Origin: Acidobacteriota bacterium
Lineage (GTDB): Bacteria > Acidobacteriota > Terriglobia > Acidiferrales > UBA7541
DNA length: 15,496 nucleotides
Direction of reading: 5' to 3'
NCBI GenBank assembly: GCA_003131705.1
Contig: PKUY01000225.1
Coordinates: 766 to 16,261, forward strand
Positions 6,831-14,363 of this stretch are shown piece after piece. Position 1 is the stretch's first letter, and each line of letters begins with the position of its first letter. The notes beneath the pieces were generated by a model, which was not told the origin of the DNA, did no database searches, and saw only the letters and a list, made by a program, of their open reading frames with translations. A program made the translations under genes and the position numbers.

Positions 6831-7871
6831 ATGCGCCGCGTGTCTTTGATTTGTTTGTGGATTGTTTCTCTGTGCCTTCTGGTCGCTCCTGTCGTGATGG
6901 CAGCGAAAGCGATGGAAATATATTTCATTGATGTCGAGGGCGGCCAGTCGACGCTGGTGGTCGATCCTCTAGGCGAGTCGCTGCTAATTGATGCGGGCTG
7001 GCCCGATTTCGACGGAAGAGACGCCGACCGGATCATGCGCGCGGCCAAGGCGGCTGGCATCGACCACATCGATTACCTAGTGATCACCCATTATCATTCC
7101 GACCACGCCGGAGGAGTTCCGCAGCTCGCCGGCCGCATCAAGATTGGCGCTTTTGCGGACCATGGCCTCAGCACGGAGAGTTCCGCTGAAACGCGTGCTA
7201 ACTACGCCTCCTACGAAAAAGTGGTCGCAGGATCCAAGCACATCGTCTTGAAACCTGGCGACAGAATTCCGTTCCTGGCAATGAACGTGCAAGTGCTCGC
7301 GTCGGCCGGCAATGAGATCAGCGCTCCCCTGCCGGGGGCGGGCGACCCGAATCCCCAGTGCGCGTCTGAGCCTGCAGCGCCTGCCGATCCGAGCGAAAAT
7401 AGTCGCTCGGTCGGCGTCCTGATCACGTACGGCACATTCCGGTTCACTGACCTTGGCGACCTAACCACGCGCGGAGAGCTTGGTTTGGCTTGCCCTCGAA
7501 ACCTGATCGGAACCGTCGACCTCTACCTAAGCACGCATCACGGAACCGCGCATCCGGGAACAGGCGACTCATCGAATGCCCGTGCGATTGTCGACGCGTT
7601 GCATCCAAGAGTCGCGATCATGAACAATGGCGCAATTAAAGGAGGGCATCCGGTCGCCTGGCAAACCATTCACGATTCGCCGGGTCTCGAAGATTTGTGG
7701 CAGTTGCACTACGCGGTGTTGGCAGGCAAAGAACACAATGTCGCCGATCCATTCATCGCCAATGTTGTCGGGGGTGACGACGGCAACTACATAAAAGTCT
7801 CGGCCCAGCCAAACGCCACGTTCACCGTCGTGAATTCGCGGAACAACTACACGAAGACCTACACCAAGTAG
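6831..7871 (+). CDS. Secreted metallo-beta-lactamase-fold hydrolase, ComEC/Rec2-like
   Basis: A 346-residue exported protein. Residues 1-27 (MRRVSLICLWIVSLCLLVAPVVMAAKA) form a signal peptide. The mature part starts MEIYFIDVEGGQSTLVVDP...LLIDAG, typical of the MBL-fold domain found at the C-terminus of ComEC and in stand-alone homologues. The metal-binding motif is T-H87-Y-H89-S-D91-H92, and STHHGTAHPGTG supplies a downstream histidine cluster. The segment ARAIVDALHPRVAIMNNG is also characteristic of this group. The start at 6831 has GGGAGA upstream at good spacing; an earlier in-frame start at 6810 would put seven polar residues before the signal peptide. The likely activity is phosphoesterase or nuclease, but the substrate cannot be read from the sequence. 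It is transcribed divergently from the phosphofructokinase gene and convergently with the MOSC operon. Confidence 0.88.
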   Translation: MRRVSLICLWIVSLCLLVAPVVMAAKAMEIYFIDVEGGQSTLVVDPLGESLLIDAGWPDFDGRDADRIMRAAKAAGIDHIDYLVITHYHSDHAGGVPQLAGRIKIGAFADHGLSTESSAETRANYASYEKVVAGSKHIVLKPGDRIPFLAMNVQVLASAGNEISAPLPGAGDPNPQCASEPAAPADPSENSRSVGVLITYGTFRFTDLGDLTTRGELGLACPRNLIGTVDLYLSTHHGTAHPGTGDSSNARAIVDALHPRVAIMNNGAIKGGHPVAWQTIHDSPGLEDLWQLHYAVLAGKEHNVADPFIANVVGGDDGNYIKVSAQPNATFTVVNSRNNYTKTYTK

Positions 7872-7889
7872 CGGCAATCTCCGTTTGCT

Positions 7890-8594
7890 TCAGCGTTCAA
7901 ACACCGCGAGTTGCTCGACGAAATGATCGTGCATTCCTCGGGGCAGCAGTTCGGCGCTCACGATGCGGCGCAACAGCGAAATATTGTCCCGGCCGTGAAC
8001 ATACGCGCGATTGATTTCCGCGACACTGATTCCATTGGCGTCCTGATGGATTCGCTCGATGGTGTCGCCCGTGTTGACGAGCCCTTCTTCCACCACAGAA
8101 AAATAGATTCCTGAACAGCCGCTCGCGAGGAATCTTTTCACGATATCATCACGCCCAAATCTGACGGATAGCTTGTAGCAGGGAATCCGCGGTTGTGTGA
8201 CCTTGACGACAGCTTCATCGATTCGAAATTGATCGCCGATGCAGGCGTTCTCTTCCGTCAGCCCCTCGATCGTCAGATTCTCGCCGAACATGCTCCATTG
8301 CAAATCCATCCCCGGAAGTTCGCGCCGCCAGAATTCATAGTGCTTGGACGGGTAGGCGTAAACCGCCTTGTTGCGCCCGCCGTGGTTTTCGAGATCTGAC
8401 TGGTAATCGCCGTCGAGATTGAGCCGGCGCAGCAGTAGGGGACCCTGCACGGGCGTCTTGAATATGCTCGTTGTGACTTCGAGGTCCCGATAGCGAACTG
8501 TGCGCGGGAGGCCAACACTCAGCGAAACAATTTTCATGCTCACCGGCTTTTGGCTTTCCGGTCTCGGCGCGGAATCGTTTGGTCTTTCGCTCAT
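7890..8594 (-). CDS. MOSC domain-containing protein, YiiM-like
   Basis: MOSC proteins bind or transfer activated sulfur in molybdenum-cofactor chemistry; the YiiM group acts with molybdoenzyme reductases. The 234-residue protein shows [12 protein letters not shown], the [19 protein letters not shown] segment, [21 protein letters not shown] and [12 protein letters not shown], which carries the conserved MOSC cysteine; a C-terminal three-helix segment ([17 protein letters not shown]) follows. The start at 8594 is chosen because its ATG overlaps the TGA of the upstream alcohol dehydrogenase gene (ATGA). The family-conserved start would be the ATG at 8537 (MKIVSLSV), so the first 19 residues are a non-conserved leader or not translated. 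It is the last gene of a three-gene redox operon. Confidence 0.9.
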   Translation of the reverse strand: MSERPNDSAPRPESQKPVSMKIVSLSVGLPRTVRYRDLEVTTSIFKTPVQGPLLLRRLNLDGDYQSDLENHGGRNKAVYAYPSKHYEFWRRELPGMDLQWSMFGENLTIEGLTEENACIGDQFRIDEAVVKVTQPRIPCYKLSVRFGRDDIVKRFLASGCSGIYFSVVEEGLVNTGDTIERIHQDANGISVAEINRAYVHGRDNISLLRRIVSAELLPRGMHDHFVEQLAVFER

Positions 8595-9592
8595 TGCATG
8601 CAATCCAGAACGGCGGAGCCGTTGATTCGGTCGCTCTTCAGGTCATTCAGCGCGCGATTCGCGTCTCGCAGCGGGAAGAGCGTCACTTGCGAGTGGATAC
8701 GAATTTCGGCAGCGACGCGCAAGAAATCCTCGCCGTCTTCGCGCGTGTTGTTTGCGACGCTGCGAATCACTCGCTCCTGATAAAGCAGATTGTAATCGAA
8801 AGAGGGTATCGGACTCATGTGAATGCCGCCAAGCACGACGACGCCGCCCTTCTTGAGCGCCCCGAGCGCGGCTGGGACCAACTCCCCGGCGGGCGCAAAA
8901 ATAATCGCCGCATCAAGCTTCGCGGGAGGCTCGGCTGAAGCTTCGCCCGCCCACGCCGCGCCCAGTTGCAATGCGAGTTGCTGATGCTTTGCTCCCCTGG
9001 TGCACGCATACACCTCGATGCCCCAGTGACGCGCCACCTGAATCGCGACATGTGCGGCGGATCCAAATCCATAAAACGCGAGACGCCCGCCACGTTTTAT
9101 TCCGGTGAGGCGCAGCGCGCGAAAGCCTATGATCCCCGCGCACAGCAACGGCGCGGCCTGGTCGTCTGAAAACGTTTCCGGGATCGGGTAAACGAATTGC
9201 TCCGGCGCAACTGCATATTCCGCGTACCCGCCGTCCACGGTGTAGCCCGTAAATGTGGGGTGGTCACAAAGGTTTTCCATTCCGGCCCGGCAGTATTCGC
9301 AAGTCTGATCGGTGCTGTGAAGCCAGGGAATTCCAACGCGCGCGCCGATTTGAAATCGTTTTGCGCCGTCGCCAAGTTTTTCGATCACTCCGACGATTTG
9401 ATGCCCAGGAATTATGGGGGATTTGCGCGGCGGCAATTCACCTTCGACAACGTGCAGATCGGTTCGGCAAACGCCGCACATTTTCACGCGGACGAGAACC
9501 TCGCCCTTGCCCGGCTTGGGGTCAGGCGCGTCGGCGAACTCGAGCGGGTTCGTCTCGACCGGCGCAGGTGAATGGAGCAGACAGGCTTTCAT
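8591..9592 (-). CDS. Zinc-dependent alcohol dehydrogenase family protein
   Basis: A medium-chain dehydrogenase/reductase of 333 residues that would interconvert an alcohol and an aldehyde with NAD(P). Catalytic zinc ligands are C42 in [10 protein letters not shown] and H64 in IPGHQIVG (Gln where Glu is more common). The structural zinc site is D95, C98, C101, C109 ([16 protein letters not shown]), with Asp replacing the first of the four usual cysteines. The cofactor fold shows [20 protein letters not shown] around 175-195. The ATG at 9592 overlaps the stop of the upstream reductase gene (ATGA), and its own stop overlaps the start of the MOSC gene in the same way, so the three proteins are likely made in a fixed ratio. 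The substrate is unknown. Confidence 0.92.
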   Translation of the reverse strand: MKACLLHSPAPVETNPLEFADAPDPKPGKGEVLVRVKMCGVCRTDLHVVEGELPPRKSPIIPGHQIVGVIEKLGDGAKRFQIGARVGIPWLHSTDQTCEYCRAGMENLCDHPTFTGYTVDGGYAEYAVAPEQFVYPIPETFSDDQAAPLLCAGIIGFRALRLTGIKRGGRLAFYGFGSAAHVAIQVARHWGIEVYACTRGAKHQQLALQLGAAWAGEASAEPPAKLDAAIIFAPAGELVPAALGALKKGGVVVLGGIHMSPIPSFDYNLLYQERVIRSVANNTREDGEDFLRVAAEIRIHSQVTLFPLRDANRALNDLKSDRINGSAVLDCMQ

Positions 9593-10518
9593 CGCGCACT
9601 CATTTTTCCTTCATTCGCATTCGCGGCGGCAGGCTTCAATCCGGCGTCTTCGGCAACGCCGAGCGCGACGGCGGTCCAGTCCATATTTTCGCGGCCCTTT
9701 GCTATCGCAGTGAGCCAACGATCGCGCAAAAGGCTGGCGAGAGGCATCGGCACGGAGCTTGCAGCAGCGGTATCGAGCGCGAGAGAGATGTCTTTTAGCC
9801 CCAGCGCGAGCCGGAAGCCCGCGGGCTCGAAGTTTTCTTCGGAGATTTGGTTGCCGTACCCCTGATAAACGGGGCAGGCGAAGAGCGTTTTGCCGAAAAG
9901 CTCGGCGACGTCTTTTTTGTTGACGCCATTTTTCTCAGCGAGAGTGAATGATTCCGAAAGCGCCTCGATCGCGGACGCAATCAGGAAATTCCCGCACAGC
10001 TTGACGACGTTCGCGGCTCCCGGATCGTCGCCAAACTCGAAAGTGCCCTGACCGATCGCAGAGAGAATCGGCTGCACTCGTTTTCTGGCCGGCGCGGCGC
10101 CGGAGGCGCAGACCCACAGGTGTTTTGCGGCGGCTGCTTCGGGGCGTCCGAAAACGGGCGAAGCCACATATTCGACTTTGTGCATTGCGTGATGCTCGGC
10201 GAGGCGGCGCGCAGTGGCTGGGGCAATTGTGCTGATGGAGATGTGAATGCCTCCGGGCCCGAGCTTCTCAACAAAGGAGCCGGGCGGAAGGCAAACTTGT
10301 TCAATAGCGTGATCGTCAGCGAGCATCGTGAGAACGATGCCGCCCGGCGCAGCCACATCCGCAGAATTCTGAACGACCGTTGCGCCCTTAGCCGCAAGTT
10401 TTTCTGCTTTTGATGCGGTGCGATTGTAAACACGCAGTGTGTACCCAGCTTGCAGGAGATTGGCCGCGATCGGCTCTCCCATATTGCCCAAACCTATGAA
10501 GCCAAGTGTGTCAGCCAT
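9589..10518 (-). CDS. NAD(P)-dependent oxidoreductase of the beta-hydroxyacid dehydrogenase (3-hydroxyisobutyrate dehydrogenase) family
   Basis: A 309-residue cytoplasmic reductase. The Rossmann motif is [17 protein letters not shown] (residues 6-22), followed by VYNRT (30-34); Asn-Arg-Thr after the second strand suggests NADPH preference, as in glyoxylate/succinic semialdehyde reductases. The substrate-binding segment is [15 protein letters not shown] (94-108), and the probable catalytic lysine is K173 in ANVVKLCGN. The start at 10518 has GGAGGT ten bases upstream. Its stop overlaps the ATG of the alcohol dehydrogenase gene. Both enzymes act on small aldehydes/hydroxyacids in their families, which suggests a shared detoxification or aldehyde-reduction pathway, but that is inference. 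Confidence 0.92.
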   Translation of the reverse strand: MADTLGFIGLGNMGEPIAANLLQAGYTLRVYNRTASKAEKLAAKGATVVQNSADVAAPGGIVLTMLADDHAIEQVCLPPGSFVEKLGPGGIHISISTIAPATARRLAEHHAMHKVEYVASPVFGRPEAAAAKHLWVCASGAAPARKRVQPILSAIGQGTFEFGDDPGAANVVKLCGNFLIASAIEALSESFTLAEKNGVNKKDVAELFGKTLFACPVYQGYGNQISEENFEPAGFRLALGLKDISLALDTAAASSVPMPLASLLRDRWLTAIAKGRENMDWTAVALGVAEDAGLKPAAANANEGKMSAR

Positions 10519-10526
10519 TTGCGAAG

Positions 10527-10826
10527 TTACCTCCAAATTCCCGGGTGTCTGGATTGCTCCGGTTGTTCGTGAAACGCCTTACTGTATTGTCGAGTAGATG
10601 TGACGCCGAACCGTTGTTTTGAATGAGGTAGATCAAATTTTACTCGGCAGCCATTGTCGAGTAGACGTGCAGAGCAGGAATCCCTCGGCTCCCGTTGGTC
10701 GCTCAGGACGACGACCCTCGCCGGGTCGTTGCATTCTAATCGCGGTGCGAGGCCTTCCCTCGCGCCATCTATTTCGTGTTGCGCGAGTCGCGCTGCGTCC
10801 TCCGATGCCCAATCGATTCTGCTCAT
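10527..10826 (-). CDS. Doubtful 99-codon ORF at the head of the redox operon
   Basis: An open frame of 99 codons starting ATGAGCAGAATCGATTGG, with a weak AGGGA-type ribosome binding site, ending with a TAA embedded in the Shine-Dalgarno sequence of the reductase gene. A promoter-like TTGACA lies upstream on the same strand. The product has no recognisable domain, no membrane segment and uneven composition. Its middle is made of a hairpin and repeat-like sequence (10653-10729), so it may be non-coding leader sequence or a decayed gene. I keep it as a low-confidence ORF because of the promoter and the tight junction. Confidence 0.2.
   Translation of the reverse strand: MSRIDWASEDAARLAQHEIDGAREGLAPRLECNDPARVVVLSDQREPRDSCSARLLDNGCRVKFDLPHSKQRFGVTSTRQYSKAFHEQPEQSRHPGIWR
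10586..10669. repeat. Direct repeat pair, 17 bp, 67-bp period
   Basis: ATTGTCGAGTAGATGTG at 10586-10602 and ATTGTCGAGTAGACGTG at 10653-10669 differ at a single base (T/C). They lie 70-150 bases upstream of the reductase start and could be paired binding sites or two copies of a dispersed repeat. Confidence 0.6.
10711..10729. repeat. Hairpin in the intergenic region
   Basis: ACGACCC (10711-10717) and GGGTCGT (10723-10729) are perfect 7-bp arms around TCGCC. The surrounding text (CTCCCGTTGGTCGCTCAGGACGA in two parts) resembles the dispersed intergenic repeats common in acidobacterial genomes; this resemblance is from memory and untested. Confidence 0.4.
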
Positions 10827-10865
10827 ACGTCCCTTTCCGCCCGCGCGGCCATCACACGAGCCTCA

Positions 10866-10896
10866 GTTTTACGCTACCACAGGATGCAAATGTCAA
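10866..10896 (-). promoter_or_regulatory. Candidate promoter for the redox operon
   Basis: On the minus strand there is an exact TTGACA (10896-10891) and a TAAAAC (10871-10866) 19 bases downstream. The -35 is consensus, but the spacer is two bases longer than ideal and the -10 is only moderate. It would transcribe the 99-codon ORF and the reductase/dehydrogenase/MOSC operon. Confidence 0.4.
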
Positions 10897-11093
10897 CAGG
10901 GGGATGTTTGGTGTAAAGAATTGCGGACTGGCCGCGGCAATGCCGAAGTTGAAAGGGATGGTGCGGTAGCAAGGTTGGCTCACGAGGTTTGCAACTCTGC
11001 GACGTGAGTCACCGCTTCGAGCAGGATCGCGTGTTTAAGGCACTAGAATAGGTGCAGTTAGCTCAACCATCGAAACCGCGAGCGAGGCACACG

Positions 11094-12122
11094 ATGCGTC
11101 GGCGCAATTTGCTGCTTTGGATTTTGCCTTGTCTCGGCGGAATTCTCATGGTCTGCGAACCGTCGAGAGCCCGGAACACAGATCCACTGCAATCATTTTA
11201 CGTTGTTAGGAGTTTCTTTTCGGACTTCCTCTTGGATAGCTACGAAGAGATTCTAGAAGTAACGCCGGTGGGCAAGGATATCCGCATTCGTGTGATTCGC
11301 ATTTCCGCTGCGGACCGGTATTGCGGCGGCCAACTCGTCCGAGCGGCCGAGCGCGTATTGCCGGGCATGCCGATGAAAAAGGTGACGGGAAGAGTTGATC
11401 TTTGCTCTTACACGGGGCAAGGCGTGACAGATGCTCTCAAGGCAGCTGCACCAAAAGCCCTGGGCGACACATGGGACTCCTCAGCTTTGACGATCGTCGC
11501 AAAATGCGGAGTGCAGGAGAAGGTATTCGACTTCTCCTATCCCGCGGAAGTCGATCTGAAGGCTCTCCACCGGGACAATCCTCGTGTCGACGCGTTGTGG
11601 GACTTGAATTACAAGGTCCGCAGCCGGGCGTTTGGCCCGCGGTTCTCCTTCCAAGATCTTTCAGCTGCCGAAGAAAAGGATCGTGAGGCTTTCGGAACCA
11701 AACTTTTGCCGGAGCTAGTTTCAGGAAAAGTTGATACTGCTTTCGGCGACTATACATGTGCGAACGAAAAATGCGACACCAATTACCTGGCATGGCTGCT
11801 CAGAGGATACACGGGGCCGCCCGCAAATCCGGATACTAACTCGGTTGAGCTCATCAACGCATCGTCCTTGCATCTTGTGAAGTATAGCCTTCCGCAATAC
11901 CCTCAGATCGCAAAAACTGCACATGTCTTCGGCGAAGTGCGCTTGAGGATCGTTCCTGATGTGCAAACCGGTCTCGTCAAAGATGTTCAGCTGGTTTCCG
12001 ATAGCTCGATCCTAGGTAACCCCGCCATCAATGCCGCAAAACAGTGGCAATTTGCTCCGGGAACATTATCGGGGGCGTCCGTCGAGGCTGTTCTGAAATT
12101 CACCTTCTGTGCCGACAAGTAA
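11094..12122 (+). CDS. Exported protein with C-terminal TonB-like domain
   Basis: A 342-residue protein. Residues 1-26 (MRRRNLLLWILPCLGGILMVCEPSRA) form a signal peptide or N-terminal anchor. The central 230 residues are unrecognised and contain several cysteines (YCGGQ, DLCSYTG, YTCANEKCD), which may form periplasmic disulfides. The last ~75 residues (YSLPQYPQIAKTAHVFGEVRLRIVPD...VSDSSILGNPAINAAKQWQFAPG) match the TonB C-terminal fold, with the conserved YP...A...G.V.L...V...G.V....V..S......A....+W.F.P pattern. There is no proline-rich spacer, so this is not a classical energy-transducing TonB; such stand-alone domains are frequent in acidobacteria. The start at 11094 has GAGG seven bases upstream. 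No partner ExbB/ExbD or receptor gene is present. Confidence 0.8.
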   Translation: MRRRNLLLWILPCLGGILMVCEPSRARNTDPLQSFYVVRSFFSDFLLDSYEEILEVTPVGKDIRIRVIRISAADRYCGGQLVRAAERVLPGMPMKKVTGRVDLCSYTGQGVTDALKAAAPKALGDTWDSSALTIVAKCGVQEKVFDFSYPAEVDLKALHRDNPRVDALWDLNYKVRSRAFGPRFSFQDLSAAEEKDREAFGTKLLPELVSGKVDTAFGDYTCANEKCDTNYLAWLLRGYTGPPANPDTNSVELINASSLHLVKYSLPQYPQIAKTAHVFGEVRLRIVPDVQTGLVKDVQLVSDSSILGNPAINAAKQWQFAPGTLSGASVEAVLKFTFCADK

Positions 12123-12201
12123 AATCACAGATTGGCGGGCGCGAACGCACGTCATTTCACGAAGAACTTTTTGAAGTCGCGACGCAACGCTTAGAGGAGT
12201 G

Positions 12202-13269
12202 TTATCGCGTTGAGTAGTAGCCTTCTCTGGCTTGCACGATGAGGTCTTTTTGTTTGGGCGTGGTGAGGGCGATTCTATGATAGCCGGGCGCGGCGTCGGC
12301 CCGTTCGGGATAGTAGGCGAGGCTGTACTGATTGCGCAGTTCCTGTTCGATCCGGGCGTAAATCTGGTCGATGGGCTGCTTCTTGGAAACTTCAAAAAAA
12401 TGGCCGCCTGTCTCCTTCGAGATGCGCTCCAGAACTTTCTTGCCGTCTGGACGATCCTCTTGGGGGTACCTGCGGCCCCCACCTCCTCCACCTGGGCCGC
12501 CACCGCCGTAGGGTCCCATCCCTCCTCCAAAGTGGGGCCGATCAAATCCTCCGCCGCCTTCCTCGCCACTAAATAGGATGGAGTAGACGAGCGTGTCGGC
12601 GCGCTGGGCTGACTCGATTGCGGTCTCCAGGCTTTCCTTGCTGCCGTGGTCGACGCCATCGGAAAGAATGATGAGAGCTTTGCGACCCTGCTGCTTTTTC
12701 ATCAATTCGTTCGACGCGAGGTAGACCGCGTCATAGAGCAACGTGCCAGCTCCGCGATAGCCGCGTCCGCGCGAGCCACGCCCGCCGCCAGATGAGCTGC
12801 CGGAATCTCTCTCGGGCTCCTCCAACAAGGCGAGCGATGATTCTAGTTGTTTGCGCGATGAAGTGAGGTCCTGAAGGAGTTCGACCTCTCGGTCGAAGTG
12901 AATCACGAAGGCTTTATCCTTGTCCTCGTCCTCGCGCAACACGTGATCCAGAAAGCTATAGCTGGCGCTGCGTTCCTGTCCGAGGACGTTTCTTTGGCTT
13001 AAGCTGGTGTCCACGAGGAGGCCGAGGGTGAGAGGAAGATTGGCTTCCTGCTTGAAATATTGGATGGTTTGCGGGTGGCCGTCCTGCTGCAGGAGGAAGT
13101 CATCCTTGGTTAGGTTGCTAACGATTACTCCTTTTTTGTTCTGCACGGTGGCGAGCACGGTGACGAGCTGAACATCGACGGAGATCTTTGGTTCCTGCGG
13201 GTTCTGCGGTGGCGCAGGGACCTGCCACAAGGAAGCGAGCGAGAGTAGAAGGCAGAGTGTCAGGCGCAT
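12202..13269 (-). CDS. VWFA-related domain protein, acidobacterial type, secreted
   Basis: A 355-residue protein with a signal peptide (MRLTLCLLLSLASLWQVPAPP). The segment ISVDVQLVTVLATVQNKKGVIVSNLTKDDFLLQQDGHPQTIQYF is typical of the VWFA-related family abundant in Acidobacteriota. The von Willebrand A domain follows, with a full MIDAS first motif D87-T-S89-L-S91, a YDAVYLAS segment and ALIILSDGVDHGS. Two low-complexity inserts are present: a Ser/Gly/Arg-rich one (SGSSSGGGRGSRGRGYRG) and a Gly-rich one (HFGGGMGPYGGGGPGGGGGG) between the end of the domain's fifth strand and the last helix. The C-terminus ends in AREGYYSTR, also family-typical. The start at 13269 has AGGA eight bases upstream. 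Its role is unknown; metal-dependent protein binding outside the cytoplasm is inferred from the fold. Confidence 0.88.
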   Translation of the reverse strand: MRLTLCLLLSLASLWQVPAPPQNPQEPKISVDVQLVTVLATVQNKKGVIVSNLTKDDFLLQQDGHPQTIQYFKQEANLPLTLGLLVDTSLSQRNVLGQERSASYSFLDHVLREDEDKDKAFVIHFDREVELLQDLTSSRKQLESSLALLEEPERDSGSSSGGGRGSRGRGYRGAGTLLYDAVYLASNELMKKQQGRKALIILSDGVDHGSKESLETAIESAQRADTLVYSILFSGEEGGGGFDRPHFGGGMGPYGGGGPGGGGGGRRYPQEDRPDGKKVLERISKETGGHFFEVSKKQPIDQIYARIEQELRNQYSLAYYPERADAAPGYHRIALTTPKQKDLIVQAREGYYSTR

Positions 13270-13591
13270 TTAGGGTCCTACCGTTGTTCCCGGTAGCGGG
13301 GCGAAAAGTTCGATTGTTTCGAAGCGCTAATCGCGTTTCGTCAATCACTCTTCTTCAGGGATGCGGAGGATGAGATTCCGGTTGTGTGGTAAAAAAGAAA
13401 TCAGAAAACCGTTTCGCCTCCGTTTTATCGGTGACTAACCCAACCTTCGCAGTTGCACGCGATTTTCGGCGTTTTTGCCATAATTTTCGCGGGTAAGTCG
13501 CGTGCTTTCATCGCCGCGCTCTGAAAAAACAGTAGAGTGAAGACCAAGTGTCTTCCCTTTGGCCCCGGTGTTCTGGCAGTCTGCCGTCAGC
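13270..13591. other. Intergenic region between the VWFA gene and the transposase remnant
   Basis: About 320 bases, AT-richer than the neighbours, with several poly-A and poly-T runs. Apart from the hairpin near the VWFA start, I see no gene and no clear promoter. The outer end of the insertion sequence should lie here, but I could not identify a terminal inverted repeat. Confidence 0.4.
13278..13296 (-). promoter_or_regulatory. Hairpin overlapping the ribosome binding site of the VWFA gene
   Basis: CTACCG and CGGTAG form a 6-bp stem around a seven-base loop, ending eight bases before the ATG. The AGGA ribosome binding sequence begins within the second arm, so folding would partly hide it. 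Confidence 0.3.
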
Positions 13592-13942
13592 ATGTTTCTG
13601 CGCAGCATCCATCGCAAAAAAGACGGCAAAGAGTATCGCTACTTCCGCATCGTAGAAAACCATCGCATCGCCTCCCACAAGACGGTACAGCGAACCGTTC
13701 TCTATCTCGGCGAGATCAACGATCAACAACAAGCGGCATGGCGCAAGACGCTGTCGGTATTTGATGAACAGCAGCAAGAGTATGCGAACGTGAGTTTGTT
13801 TCCCGACGATGCAGTCGACAGTCTGCAAGTGAAACTGAGCGGCCTGGAACTGCGGCGCCCTCGCGTCTTCGGCAGTTGCTGGTTGGCGTGCGCGTTGAGA
13901 TCGGCGGCTCGATGCGATTCGCTCGATCCGGAAGGCAAGTGA
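13592..13942 (+). pseudogene. Truncated IS1634-type (IS4-superfamily) transposase, N-terminal fragment
   Basis: Residues 1-100 from the ATG at 13592 (MFLRSIHRKKDGKEYRYFRIVENHR, KTVQRTVLYLGEINDQQQAAW, SLFPDD, LSGLELRRPRVFGSCWLAC) match the N-terminal portion of IS1634-group transposases. Those proteins normally exceed 500 residues and carry the DDE catalytic domain further on. Here the similarity ends near base 13891, and the frame closes after 17 unrelated residues at 13942. The DDE domain is absent, so the fragment cannot transpose. The junction lies directly against the next ORF, which starts in a different frame within the remnant's 3' end. It is probably a deletion or recombination scar of an old insertion. 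Confidence 0.82.
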
Positions 13943-14343
13943 GGTTCGCTCGCGCCAAGGAAATCCTTGTCAGAACAATCGACGGCATCTGGACTTTTCC
14001 TTTTGCTAGACTTGAGCTGACCGTCAAGGGCACCGAACTCGTCGGCATTGGCGAAAAGATGGACGAGATTTCGCCACCTGGGTTCCTTGTCGCACTCGGC
14101 GGGTCGGCCGAGCCTTCCCGCGAGACCACAAAGTTTACGTTGTCCGGTCCGCTGCGCGGGCGAACCTGCCGTTTCCGAGTTGACGTTGAAGCTACTGGAA
14201 AAGGACTCACAGGCCGTGTCCTGGGGCTGGGAGATCAAGGGAAGAAAGGATACGTGATCTTTTCCCCGGACGAAGGCTTGGCTGAAATTGTTGAGCTGAA
14301 GGATGACAAGCCAAGCGAATACTACCGGGCACTTGGTGCATGA
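13912..14343 (+). CDS. Hypothetical protein adjoining the transposase remnant, possibly 5'-truncated
   Basis: A 143-residue ORF from ATG 13912, overlapping the end of the transposase remnant by 31 bases in another frame. The product is soluble and beta-rich, with segments RTIDGIWTFPFARLELTVKGTELVGIGEKMD, LVALGGSAEPSRETTKFTLSGPLRGRTCRFRVDVEA and GYVIFSPDEGLAEIVELKDDKPSEYYRALGA. I do not recognise a family. The regular charge and strand pattern of the last 110 residues suggests a real protein. The first ten to fifteen residues (MRFARSGRQVRFARAK) are repetitive and basic, so the native N-terminus may have been lost to the insertion. No clear ribosome binding site precedes the ATG; a GTG at 13939 with GGAAGG just upstream is an alternative. 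Confidence 0.55.
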   Translation: MRFARSGRQVRFARAKEILVRTIDGIWTFPFARLELTVKGTELVGIGEKMDEISPPGFLVALGGSAEPSRETTKFTLSGPLRGRTCRFRVDVEATGKGLTGRVLGLGDQGKKGYVIFSPDEGLAEIVELKDDKPSEYYRALGA

Positions 14344-14363
14344 TGGCGACGGAGATTTCCGTG

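Larger units (their letters stand above)
10519..11093. other. Long intergenic region with repeats and promoter-like elements
   Basis: Roughly 575 bases between the divergent redox operon and TonB-domain gene. It holds a 17-bp direct repeat (10586-10602 and 10653-10669), a hairpin (10711-10729), a minus-strand promoter candidate (10866-10896) and the doubtful 99-codon ORF. The plus-strand open frames across it give arginine-rich, featureless products and were not called. Confidence 0.5.

Noticed and set aside
10619..11007. Two overlapping plus-strand frames in the long intergenic region
   Set aside because: Products are Arg/Pro-rich, share no motif, and cross repeat and hairpin sequence.
12430..12560. 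Possible CRISPR or tandem-repeat array suggested by CCTCC/CCGCC repetition
   Set aside because: It is the complement of glycine codons in the VWFA protein; there are no uniform repeats and spacers.
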